9,440 nucleotides of DNA from Pseudomonadota bacterium (GTDB taxonomy: Bacteria; Pseudomonadota; Gammaproteobacteria; Burkholderiales; Burkholderiaceae_D), in NCBI GenBank assembly GCA_023422955.1, contig JAFAGG010000084.1, forward strand, positions 1 to 9,440, in the 5' to 3' direction. Positions 1 through 6,051 of this stretch are shown one piece after another (position 1 is the stretch's first letter; each line of letters opens with the position of its first letter). Made by a program: the position numbers and the translations under genes. The notes beneath the pieces are model-generated. The model was given only the letters and a program-made list of their open reading frames with translations, was not told the DNA's origin and searched no databases.

Positions 1-47
1 CTGATCCGCTCCCATTGATCGTCTCGTAATGCATAGCGTCGAACCAT
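1..47 (-). CDS. IS5-family-like transposase, N-terminal fragment (cut by window edge)
   Basis: Only the first 15 codons are inside the window. On the minus strand from the ATG at 47 they read MVRRYALRDDQWERI. This resembles the conserved start of IS5-family (IS427/IS1031-like) DDE transposases, which typically open with M-x-R-R-Y-x-L-x-D-x-Q-W-x-x-I. A very strong Shine-Dalgarno, AGGAGG at 55-60, sits seven bases before the ATG and supports this start. The catalytic DDE domain lies outside the window, so it cannot be judged whether the element is intact. Transcription runs away from the neighbouring phosphatase gene. The family call rests on recognition of a short N-terminus and is a reasoned guess; the presence of a translated start is well supported. 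Confidence 0.7.
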   Translation of the reverse strand, partial: MVRRYALRDDQWERI

Positions 48-107
48 GTCGCATCCTCCTTTGCTGCATAGAGAAGCGCAGGGCTAAATCGTTCTATTTG
101 CAATACG

Positions 108-125
108 TTAATTGAGGGCACGCCC
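108..125 (-). repeat. Probable terminal inverted repeat / outer end of the IS element
   Basis: Read on the minus strand, this 18-base stretch starts GGGCGTGCCCTCAATTAA and lies 61 bases before the transposase start codon, where the tip of an IS5-type element is expected. The flanking TAA (126-128) could be a target-site duplication, since some IS5 subgroups insert at T-N-A. The partner end is outside the window, so the boundary is inferred. Confidence 0.4.
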
Positions 126-158
126 TAAGCCTGTTGATCGTCTTGCAGACGGGCAGGT

Positions 159-929
159 TTACTTGGAAGTATTTTTGATCACCAGGACCGAAACATTGTC
201 ATAACCGCCAGCCTCATTTGCTCTTTGCACCAGTTTTTTGGCGCATTCATCCGGACCGAGCCCGGCCTGCCGCAAGAGTTCGGCTATTTCCTCGGTCGGG
301 ACGCCGTCGGTCAACCCGTCTGAGCAGAGCAGGTAGATATCTTCAGGCAGGGTTTCGAATTCGTCGATATCAGCGCTCACCTGCTCGGACACGCCAAGGG
401 CGCGTGTGAGCAGATTTTTATATTCCGACATTGCCGCTTCCTGCTCGCTCATCCAGCCGACATCGACCTGGCTTTGCACCCAGGTATGGTCGCGCGTGAG
501 TTGCACCAGTTCGCTATTCCGGAATCGATAAATGCGCGAGTCGCCGACATGGGCAATGGTGACGCGCTTGCCGTGAAAGACGATGGCGGCCAGGGTGGTG
601 CCCATGCCGTAGTAATAGGGATCGCTTCTCGCATGTTGGTAGATGCGCTGATTGGCCTCGGCAATCGCTTCAGTCAGAAGCTGGCGAACATGGTCGCCCT
701 GCTTGCCGAAAAAAGAAAACCGCCGACGGCGCAAGCCTTGTTCCAGCTTTTCCCGGATACCCGACACCGCCATTTCGCTGGCCACTTCGCCCGCGTTGTA
801 GCCGCCCATGCCATCGGCAAGCAGAGCAAACTTCAGTTCTTCATGGATGAAGATCGCATCCTCGTTCGTTTCGCGCACCCGTCCCACGTCGGTGAGGCCG
901 GCGAATTCGAGGAGAGAGGAAGAAGCCAT
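159..929 (-). CDS. PP2C-type serine/threonine protein phosphatase
   Basis: This 256-residue cytoplasmic, metal-dependent phosphatase removes phosphate from Ser/Thr residues, normally opposing a Hanks-type kinase. The PP2C motifs appear in order: R-x-x-N-E-D at 19-24, D-G-M-G-G at 39-43, G-T-T at 110-112, H-V-G-D-S-R at 127-132, L-T-R-A-L-G at 174-179, S-D-G-L-T-D at 203-208 and Y-D-N-V-S at 243-247. The metal-binding acidic residues are therefore all present (D24, D39, D204, D244). The length fits the compact bacterial single-domain form, with no transmembrane segment, FHA or response-regulator domain. A basic run, R67-R70, sits in a helix region. The start precedes the first motif properly but has only a weak ribosome binding site. 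It lies downstream of sucD on the same strand but behind a terminator, so it is probably transcribed separately. No kinase gene is visible, and its usual partner may lie beyond the IS element on the left. Confidence 0.93.
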   Translation of the reverse strand: MASSSLLEFAGLTDVGRVRETNEDAIFIHEELKFALLADGMGGYNAGEVASEMAVSGIREKLEQGLRRRRFSFFGKQGDHVRQLLTEAIAEANQRIYQHARSDPYYYGMGTTLAAIVFHGKRVTIAHVGDSRIYRFRNSELVQLTRDHTWVQSQVDVGWMSEQEAAMSEYKNLLTRALGVSEQVSADIDEFETLPEDIYLLCSDGLTDGVPTEEIAELLRQAGLGPDECAKKLVQRANEAGGYDNVSVLVIKNTSK

Positions 930-983
930 GCAGGGATGTCAGCCTGAGTAAAAAGTCGCGATAAATGAACTCGATGCTGTCCG

Positions 984-989
984 ATTATG
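984..989 (-). promoter_or_regulatory. Possible -10 element for the phosphatase gene
   Basis: On the minus strand CATAAT lies 54 bases before the phosphatase start, in the 197-base gap behind the sucCD terminator, where a promoter is needed. No good -35 hexamer was found at 16-18 bases, so this is a weak call. Confidence 0.25.
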
Positions 990-1070
990 AAGCAAGACAA
1001 GCGCCATGAACAGAAACGATACCTCGAGACTGACTGCACGATACAAATGACCAGCCCATTTGAACGGCAC

Positions 1071-1104
1071 AAAAAATAACGGGAAGCCTGAGCTTCCCGT
1101 TATT
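1071..1104 (-). terminator. Intrinsic terminator of the sucCD transcript
   Basis: A perfect 13-base-pair stem (1075-1087 with 1092-1104) closes a four-base loop. In the minus-strand direction it is followed by a run of six T (1076-1071, partly shared with the stem base). It begins 22 bases after the sucD stop codon, exactly where the succinyl-CoA synthetase transcript should end. It also separates that transcript from the phosphatase gene. Confidence 0.92.
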
Positions 1105-1126
1105 CAGTACTGCGGACTTGCGAGTA

Positions 1127-2008
1127 TTACAGCATCGCTTTCAGCAGACGCGCCATTTCGGATGGGTTCCTGGTGACGGTGATGCCGCAGGCTTCCATGA
1201 TTTCCAGCTTGGCGTCAGCGGTGTCGGCGCCGCCGGAGATCAGCGCGCCGGCGTGGCCCATGCGCTTGCCCGGAGGAGCGGTAACACCCGCGATGAAGCC
1301 GACTACCGGTTTCTTCATGTTGTCCTTGATCCATTCAGCCGCATTCGCTTCGTCAGGACCGCCGATTTCGCCGATCATGATCACTGCATCGGTGTCCGGA
1401 TCATCGTTGAACATCTTCATCACGTCGATGTGCTTCAGACCGTTGATCGGGTCGCCGCCGATGCCGACTGCGGAAGACTGGCCCAGGCCCAGTGCGGTCA
1501 GTTGACCGACTGCTTCATAGGTCAGCGTGCCGGAGCGCGATACCACGCCGATGCGGCCTTTCTTGTGGATGTGGCCGGGCATGATGCCGATCTTGATTTC
1601 GTCGGGCGTGATCAGGCCGGGGCAGTTCGGGCCCAGCAGCAGGGTCTTGCTGCCGGCTTTCTTCATGCGGTCTTTGATTTCCAGCATGTCGCGAACGGGA
1701 ATGCCTTCGGTGATGCAGATGGCCAGATCGAGTTCGGCTTCAACCGCTTCCCAGATCGCAGCCGCTGCGCCTGCGGGCGGAACGTAGATGACGGAAACGG
1801 TCGCGCCGGTTTGTGCCTTGGCGTCCTTGACGGTACCGAAAATAGGAATGCCTTCGAAATCTTCGCCGGCTTTTTTCGGGTTCACGCCTGCGACGAAGCA
1901 GTTCTTGCCGTTTGCGTATTCGACGCACATGCGGGTGTGGAACTGGCCGGTCTTGCCGGTGATGCCTTGGGTAATGACTTTGGTATCTTTATTGATCAGG
2001 ATGCTCAT
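1127..2008 (-). CDS. sucD: Succinyl-CoA synthetase (ADP-forming), alpha subunit
   Basis: This 293-residue alpha subunit forms, with SucC, the TCA-cycle enzyme that converts succinyl-CoA, ADP (or GDP) and phosphate to succinate, CoA and ATP (or GTP). The N-terminal Rossmann-type CoA-binding domain shows the G-I-T-G-K-T-G-Q motif at 15-22. The ligase domain carries L-L-G-P-N-C-P-G at 124-131, S-R-S-G-T-L at 157-162, and the phosphorylated active-site histidine H252 in G-H-A-G-A-L. Length and ends match the family. The start is supported by an AAGGAA Shine-Dalgarno about six bases upstream. It is the second gene of a two-gene unit, 54 bases after sucC, and is followed by a strong terminator. Nothing in the protein looks unusual. 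Confidence 0.98.
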   Translation of the reverse strand: MSILINKDTKVITQGITGKTGQFHTRMCVEYANGKNCFVAGVNPKKAGEDFEGIPIFGTVKDAKAQTGATVSVIYVPPAGAAAAIWEAVEAELDLAICITEGIPVRDMLEIKDRMKKAGSKTLLLGPNCPGLITPDEIKIGIMPGHIHKKGRIGVVSRSGTLTYEAVGQLTALGLGQSSAVGIGGDPINGLKHIDVMKMFNDDPDTDAVIMIGEIGGPDEANAAEWIKDNMKKPVVGFIAGVTAPPGKRMGHAGALISGGADTADAKLEIMEACGITVTRNPSEMARLLKAML

Positions 2009-2029
2009 GTAATTTCCTTATAACCTGGC

Positions 2030-2049
2030 TTTTCCGCTCAAGCGGAAAA
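2030..2049 (-). repeat. Hairpin in the sucC-sucD spacer
   Basis: TTTTCCGCT at 2030-2038 and AGCGGAAAA at 2041-2049 form a perfect 9-base inverted repeat separated by two bases. In RNA this would be an 8-base-pair stem with a four-base loop. In the direction of transcription no U-tract follows, so it is unlikely to terminate. A role in mRNA processing or in setting the SucC:SucD expression ratio is possible but inferred. Confidence 0.6.
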
Positions 2050-2062
2050 CGCTGCTGTCAAA

Positions 2063-3229
2063 TTATTTTCCGTTGGCGGCTGCGACGACTTTCTGCGCAG
2101 CTTCTTCCATGGTGTCAGCCGCAATGATGGGCAGACCGGAGTCGGCCAGCATCTTCTTGCCGATGTCTTCGTTGGTGCCCTTCATGCGGACTACCAGCGG
2201 CACGTTCAGCGATACGGCTTTCGATGCGGTGATCACGCCTTCCGCGATCACGTCGCAGCGCATGATGCCGCCGAAAATGTTCACCAGGATGGCTTTCAGG
2301 CCAGGGTTTTTCAGCATGATCTTGAAGGCTTCGGTCACTTTCTCGGCCGTCGCGCCACCGCCTACGTCCAGGAAGTTGGCCGGCTCGCCGCCGAACAGCT
2401 TGATGGTGTCCATGGTAGCCATGGCCAGGCCGGCGCCGTTCACTAGGCAGCCGATGTTGCCGTCCAGGGAGATGTAAGCCAAATCGAACTTGGAAGCTTC
2501 GACTTCAGCCGGATCTTCTTCGTCCAGGTCGCGGTAAGCCATGATTTCCGGTTGGCGGTACAGCGCATTGGAGTCGAAGTTGAACTTCGCGTCCAGTGCG
2601 ATCACTTTGCCGTCGCCGGTCAGGATCAGGGGGTTGATTTCAGCCAGCGATGCGTCGGTTTCCCAGTAGGCTTTGTACAGGCCTTGCAGCTGTTTGCGTG
2701 CATCCGCGATGGAGGCTGCGGGAATGCCGATTTTCGCAGAGATGTCGTCGGCATCGGCGTCGGTCAGGCCGACTGCCGGATCGATGACCACTTTGTGGAT
2801 CAGTTCCGGATGCTCGTGTGCGACTTCTTCGATTTCCATGCCGCCTTCGGAAGATGCCATCAGCACCACGCGTTGCGTAACACGGTCGGTCACCATGCTG
2901 ACATACATTTCGCTCTTGATGTCTGCGCCTTCTTCGATCAGCAGACGGCGAACCTTCTGGCCTTCAGGGCCGGTCTGATGGGTGATCAGCTGCATGCCGA
3001 GGATCTGGCTCGCATATTCCTTCACTTGATCCATGGACTTGGCAACTTTCACGCCGCCGCCTTTGCCGCGACCGCCTGCATGGATCTGGGCTTTCACCAC
3101 CCACACCGGGCCGCCCAGCTGTTCCGCTGCCTTGACCGCTTCTTCAACGGACTGGCACGGAATACCGCGCGGAACTGTCACTCCGAAATTACGGAGGATT
3201 TCTTTACCCTGATACTCATGGATTTTCAT
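2063..3229 (-). CDS. sucC: Succinyl-CoA synthetase (ADP-forming), beta subunit
   Basis: This 388-residue ATP-grasp subunit provides the nucleotide site and succinate specificity of the alpha2-beta2 enzyme, and passes phosphate to the histidine of SucD. It begins with the family signature MKIHEYQGKEIL. The glycine-rich A-G-G-R-G-K-G-G-G-V nucleotide loop follows near residues 51-60, E-I-N-P-L near 197-201, G-A-G-L-A-M-A-T in the middle, and the ligase motif F-G-G-I-M-R-C-D in the C-terminal third. Length matches the usual 386-390 residues. The start has a GGGAAG ribosome binding site five bases away. It is the first gene of sucCD. Its promoter must lie in the unusually long gap upstream (3230-3939), but none stands out. 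The sequence alone does not settle ATP versus GTP preference. Confidence 0.98.
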   Translation of the reverse strand: MKIHEYQGKEILRNFGVTVPRGIPCQSVEEAVKAAEQLGGPVWVVKAQIHAGGRGKGGGVKVAKSMDQVKEYASQILGMQLITHQTGPEGQKVRRLLIEEGADIKSEMYVSMVTDRVTQRVVLMASSEGGMEIEEVAHEHPELIHKVVIDPAVGLTDADADDISAKIGIPAASIADARKQLQGLYKAYWETDASLAEINPLILTGDGKVIALDAKFNFDSNALYRQPEIMAYRDLDEEDPAEVEASKFDLAYISLDGNIGCLVNGAGLAMATMDTIKLFGGEPANFLDVGGGATAEKVTEAFKIMLKNPGLKAILVNIFGGIMRCDVIAEGVITASKAVSLNVPLVVRMKGTNEDIGKKMLADSGLPIIAADTMEEAAQKVVAAANGK

Positions 3230-3709
3230 GCGAGCTTCCCTTCAAGTCTCTAATAGAAAAAAACAGATGGTTAAACTGGTTCGCTCCGCCTCGGGCGCCT
3301 TCGCTGCCCGGCACGGGAAATTTCGCAATCGCCGTTTAGCTTGCGTTACGCACGCATGGCGATTGAATGGAAAATCTGACGCTGCTCCTTGTTTTCATCC
3401 AGCCCAAGCGGATTGCACAAATGCTGCTTTTGCCTGCTGTCCGCCGCTGAACTTCCCCTTTTTGTATCTTCCTTAATGCCAGGGGTAGCGTAAGGTACTG
3501 CTTTCAATACCGCTTTGACATTGACGTCGGTCAAGCGAGCGCCAATGATGAAAAACGGAAAAGAAATGGTCCATTCGCCTCAGAACTTTGAATTCAATGG
3601 AAATCCTCTGTCCTCAAGGCGTCATGCCCTTTTTCGCGTGAAGCCTGCATCCTTTAAGGGAAACCCTTACGACCAACCCGGAAAGAGGTGACGGGAAACG
3701 GTGCGTGAG

Positions 3710-3727
3710 AAAAGCAGGAAAACCTGC
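3710..3727 (-). terminator. Weak terminator-like hairpin downstream of recX
   Basis: GCAGG (3714-3718) pairs with CCTGC (3723-3727) around a four-base loop. On the minus strand it is followed by four T (3713-3710). The stem is only five base pairs and lies more than 200 bases past the recX stop, so it may or may not end that transcript. Confidence 0.25.
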
Positions 3728-3821
3728 CTGATGTCGCGGCCAGCTCTGCCCGCAAACCGCACGCCATAGCCGCTTCGCACTACGGCAACGGCCGCTGCTG
3801 CGGCACTGCAAAAACGGCGAA

Positions 3822-3830
3822 AGTGTAGCA
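3822..3830 (-). promoter_or_regulatory. Possible extended -10 promoter element upstream of sucC
   Basis: On the minus strand TGC-TACACT forms an extended -10 motif. A TTGACA string is present (3840-3835) but sits only seven bases from the hexamer, which is too close to act as its -35. If used, the transcript would have a leader of almost 600 bases before sucC. This is a weak inference. Confidence 0.2.
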
Positions 3831-3939
3831 CAGCTGTCAAGCTGCAACCACCTTTCCACAGAGGGAAGAAAATCAGAATAGGAAAGGCGCCCAAAGCATT
3901 GGCGAACGGCATTGCTGCGCTCGCAATGTGGCGAGGAAA

Positions 3940-4395
3940 TTAGTCCTGGTCTTCGTCGGAATTGCGCAAGGCAGCCTGTATGGCGCGATGCGAAAAGCCG
4001 CGCTGCATCAGAAAACGTATCTGCTTGGCGCGTTCAGCGGCATCGGCGGGAGGACGACCGAAACGCTTGCGCCAGACCTCCTTGGCACGCCCTGCCTCAT
4101 CCGTCTCCAGTCCTGCCTTCACCTCTGAAATCAGCGCCTCGTCCAGTTGATGGCTTTGCAGTTCGGCCAGTATGCGCTGATTGCCAAAGCGCGCGGCGCG
4201 CCGGTTGATGAGGGACTCGGAAAAGCGTTCCTGAGACAAGAACTTGGCGGCTTCCAATGCATCGAGCAGGGCTTCCACGTCCTCGCCTTCCGCAGCATAA
4301 CGCGCGAGCTTGCGCGCCAGTTCGATGCGACTGTGTTCACGCGCTGCCAGGTAACGCAGGGCACGGGCTTTCAGGCTGATTTTCAAGGCGGGCAT
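3940..4395 (-). CDS. recX: RecX, regulatory protein modulating RecA
   Basis: This small cytoplasmic, helical protein (151 residues) binds RecA filaments and limits or remodels them. The sequence opens MPALKISLKARALRYLAARE and continues with H-S-R-I-E-L-A-R-K-L, a typical beta-proteobacterial RecX N-terminus. It contains tandem three-helix units with E-A-A-K-F-L-S-Q-E-R-F near residues 48-58 and R-F-L-M-Q-R-G-F-S-H-R-A-I near the C-terminus. The frame stays open upstream to 4551, but that extension would run through the recA terminator hairpin and has no RecX-like sequence. I therefore place the start at 4395, although its ribosome binding site is weak. It lies 162 bases after recA on the same strand, so expression probably depends partly on read-through of the intervening terminator. 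Confidence 0.92.
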   Translation of the reverse strand: MPALKISLKARALRYLAAREHSRIELARKLARYAAEGEDVEALLDALEAAKFLSQERFSESLINRRAARFGNQRILAELQSHQLDEALISEVKAGLETDEAGRAKEVWRKRFGRPPADAAERAKQIRFLMQRGFSHRAIQAALRNSDEDQD

Positions 4396-4475
4396 AGATG
4401 TCGGGAATAGCGGGAATGGGAATATCAGAAATGACAAGGACGGCCGGATTGGCGCGACTCGAGATTCCGGAGCGT

Positions 4476-4516
4476 AAAAGAAAACGGGCTGCGACCCCGG
4501 TTCGAGGTGCAGCCCG
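4476..4516 (-). terminator. Intrinsic terminator between recA and recX
   Basis: CGGGCTGC (4485-4492) and GCAGCCCG (4509-4516) form a perfect eight-base-pair stem. An inner ACC/GGT pairing (4494-4496 with 4506-4508) continues it past one unpaired base. On the minus strand the stem is followed by TTTTCTTTT (4484-4476). This is a good recA terminator; partial read-through would supply recX, as is known for the recA-recX pair of E. coli. Confidence 0.88.
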
Positions 4517-4557
4517 AAATAGGCACGCGCCCGGGTTGGCGCGCGTACCACGAGGAC

Positions 4558-5664
4558 TTATTCCTCTACTTTGATTTCCTTCGGCTCTTTCGCTTCCTTG
4601 GGCTCCTTGGCTTTCTTGCCTGGAGCGCCTTCAGCGCTGGTACCAGCCAGCAGCGGCACGCCCAGCGCAGCCCTAACCTTGTTTTCAATTTCTCGCGCCA
4701 TTTCCGGGCGCTCTTTCAGGTAATTACGAACATTGTCCTTGCCCTGGCCGATACGATCGCCGTTATAGCTATACCAGGCACCGGCCTTATCAACAATCTT
4801 CTGATCCACGCCCAGGTCGATGATTTCACCTTCGCGCGAGGTGCCTTCGCCATAGAGAATGTCGAAGTGCGCTTCCTTGAATGGCGGCGCCACCTTGTTC
4901 TTGACGACCTTGACCTTGGTTTCGTTACCGATCACTTCGTCACCGGACTTGATCGAACCGGTACGGCGTATATCCAGGCGCACCGACGCATAGAATTTCA
5001 GCGCATTGCCGCCAGTCGTGGTTTCGGGACTGCCGAACATCACGCCGATCTTCATCCGGATCTGGTTGATGAAGACAACCAGGGTATTGGTACGGTTGAT
5101 CGAGCCAGTCAGCTTGCGCAAGGCTTGCGACATCAGTCGGGCCTGCAGACCGGGCAGGGAGTCGCCCATGTCGCCTTCGATTTCAGCGCGCGGCGTCAGT
5201 GCGGCGACCGAGTCGATCACGATCATGTCGACGCCGCCGGAGCGCACCAGGGCGTCCGTGATTTCCAGCGCCTGTTCACCGGTATCCGGTTGGGAAATCA
5301 GCAATTCCGACACATTCACGCCCAGCTTCTGCGCATAGATGGTGTCCAGCGCATGCTCGGCGTCGATGAAGGCGCAGGTGCCGCCCAGCTTCTGCATTTC
5401 AGCAATCGCCTGCAAAGTCAGCGTGGTTTTACCGGAGGACTCCGGACCATAGATTTCCACCACGCGGCCGCGCGGCAAGCCGCCTACACCCAGCGCGATA
5501 TCCAGACCCAGCGAGCCCGTGGAAACGACCTGCACCTCTTCGGCTACAGCACCGTCCGCCATGCGCATGACCGATCCTTTGCCAAACTGCTTTTCAATTT
5601 GTGCCAGGGCCGCAGCAAGCGCTTTACCCTTTTCCGAATTCGGTACAGATTTTTTATCTTCCAT
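4558..5664 (-). CDS. recA: RecA recombinase and SOS co-protease
   Basis: This 368-residue DNA-dependent ATPase forms filaments on single-stranded DNA, catalyses strand exchange and stimulates LexA self-cleavage. Walker A is G-P-E-S-S-G-K-T-T at 73-81, the catalytic glutamate is E103 in I-D-A-E-H, Walker B is V-D-M-I-V-I-D-S at 145-152, and the DNA-binding loop 2 region (around 202-219) reads M-K-I-G-V-M-F-G-S-P-E-T-T-T-G-G. The C-terminal domain is followed by a Lys/Glu/Pro tail containing A-K-E-P-K-E twice (352-357 and 358-363). The start is the only sensible one for the family N-terminus, with a modest GAAAG ribosome binding site. It is controlled by a promoter overlapping a perfect LexA box (5717-5732), and its transcript ends at the hairpin before recX. 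Confidence 0.99.
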   Translation of the reverse strand: MEDKKSVPNSEKGKALAAALAQIEKQFGKGSVMRMADGAVAEEVQVVSTGSLGLDIALGVGGLPRGRVVEIYGPESSGKTTLTLQAIAEMQKLGGTCAFIDAEHALDTIYAQKLGVNVSELLISQPDTGEQALEITDALVRSGGVDMIVIDSVAALTPRAEIEGDMGDSLPGLQARLMSQALRKLTGSINRTNTLVVFINQIRMKIGVMFGSPETTTGGNALKFYASVRLDIRRTGSIKSGDEVIGNETKVKVVKNKVAPPFKEAHFDILYGEGTSREGEIIDLGVDQKIVDKAGAWYSYNGDRIGQGKDNVRNYLKERPEMAREIENKVRAALGVPLLAGTSAEGAPGKKAKEPKEAKEPKEIKVEE

Positions 5665-5715
5665 GGGGATTCTTTCGTCAGAAAGGAAATAAATGCCTTT
5701 TCAGGCGCAAGCACT

Positions 5716-5744
5716 ACTGTATAAAAAAACAGTGATATATGCAA
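5716..5744 (-). promoter_or_regulatory. recA promoter (sigma70 type)
   Basis: On the minus strand TTGCAT (5744-5739) and TACAGT (5721-5716) are separated by 17 bases. The -10 hexamer overlaps the LexA operator, so repressor and polymerase would compete. The predicted start is about 7 bases downstream, giving a leader of roughly 45 bases before recA. Confidence 0.7.
5717..5732. promoter_or_regulatory. LexA operator (SOS box)
   Basis: The 16 bases read CTGT-ATAAAAAA-ACAG on the plus strand, a perfect match to the proteobacterial CTGT-N8-ACAG LexA consensus. It lies 53 bases upstream of the recA start within the core promoter. It indicates classical SOS control of recA. Confidence 0.93.
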
Positions 5745-6003
5745 GCACTAGATGCATTGTAGGAGCAGTACTTTAAAACTTCCAGCACCCTCCTGTCCTT
5801 TTGAGAAGCAGACGCCTGCGGATCCTTATTTAAGAAGATGGCGGCACATGTTTTCGTTAAAAGAAAAATAATTTTCAATGCATAGGCCAAATTAAAGTCG
5901 GCTTTCGAGCCGGGGAAAAATGTTGTTAACAATCACTTACAGTCGCAATGTGGTTTTTCCGCGAAAGCGCCAAGAAGTCGTTTTTTATCAATATCCCGCT
6001 ATC

Positions 6004-6009
6004 TATACT
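6004..6009 (+). promoter_or_regulatory. Probable -10 element for the outer-membrane protein gene
   Basis: TATACT lies 42 bases before the ATG at 6052 and five of its six bases match TATAAT. The expected -35 position is a T-run (5981-5986) without a good TTGACA match, so an activator or another spacing may be involved. Confidence 0.35.
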
Positions 6010-6051
6010 TCTTTACAAAGGAGCCTAACCGCACTCTTTGGAGAGAGTCCC

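Larger units (their letters stand above)
3230..3939. other. 710-base gene-free region between sucC and recX
   Basis: No reading frame here looks like a gene. The open stretches on both strands lack a ribosome binding site and show biased or composition-driven translations. The longest minus-strand frame with an ATG just after recX (3912-3667) begins with a hydrophobic run but has no Shine-Dalgarno and an Ala-rich, Arg-rich tail. Visible elements are an 8-base inverted repeat (3326-3333 with 3358-3365), an 11-base palindrome AATGGTCCATT (3565-3575), a weak minus-strand hairpin (3714-3727), and an extended -10-like string on the minus strand (3822-3830). The sucCD promoter should be in here. 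A small RNA or a decayed gene is possible, but nothing identifies one. Confidence 0.6.
5707..5750. repeat. 10-base perfect direct repeat bracketing the LexA box
   Basis: GCAAGCACTA occurs at 5707-5716 and again at 5741-5750, with copies 34 bases apart start to start. The first copy directly abuts the LexA box and covers the probable transcription start. The second overlaps the -35 hexamer. Its function is unknown. Confidence 0.8.
5665..6051. other. Divergent intergenic region between recA and the barrel-protein gene
   Basis: This 387-base, partly AT-rich region holds the recA promoter and LexA box (5716-5744), a 10-base direct repeat around it, a CGGCT-TTCG-AGCCG hairpin (5899-5912), the 10-base palindrome TTGTTAACAA (5923-5932) and a TATACT hexamer (6004-6009) for the rightward gene. 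A short GCCT/AGGC hairpin (5695-5706) lies in the recA leader. I see no gene or RNA gene in it. Confidence 0.7.

Noticed and set aside
1118..2023. Long plus-strand open frame opposite sucD (301 residues)
   Set aside because: It mirrors the codon bias of sucD, has a low-complexity His/Asp/Ala/Gly composition and matches no family; sucD is certain.
2552..3253. Plus-strand open frame opposite sucC (233 residues)
   Set aside because: Antisense shadow with His/Phe/Cys-rich composition and no ribosome binding site.
3230..3400. Riboswitch-like leader (sucC or sucA RNA motif) upstream of sucC
   Set aside because: Short inverted repeats are present, but I could not match a known conserved structure and they look no better than chance.
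3346..3580. Possible small gene on the minus strand between recX and sucC
   Set aside because: The frame with the most protein-like stretch has no ATG or GTG start and only a TTG without ribosome binding site; the ATG in the neighbouring frame gives only a 34-residue product.
4485..4516. tRNA-like string GGTTCGA inside the recA-recX hairpin
   Set aside because: There is no acceptor, D or anticodon arm around it; the structure is explained by the terminator.
4396..4551. Upstream extension of the recX frame to an ATG at 4551
   Set aside because: The extra 52 residues have no RecX-like sequence and would cross the recA terminator hairpin; homologues start near 4395.
5005..5058. Serine instead of the E. 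coli asparagine in the RecA loop 2 motif (F-G-S-P-E)
   Set aside because: A conservative change that I believe occurs in other beta-proteobacteria; unlikely to be significant.
4507..5724. Long plus-strand open frame opposite recA (405 residues)
   Set aside because: It is an antisense shadow of recA, rich in Arg/His/Gln, and runs through the recA terminator and promoter.
5920..6051. Upstream extension of the barrel-protein frame to 5920
   Set aside because: It would bury the signal peptide 44 residues inside the protein; the ATG at 6052 has a good ribosome binding site.
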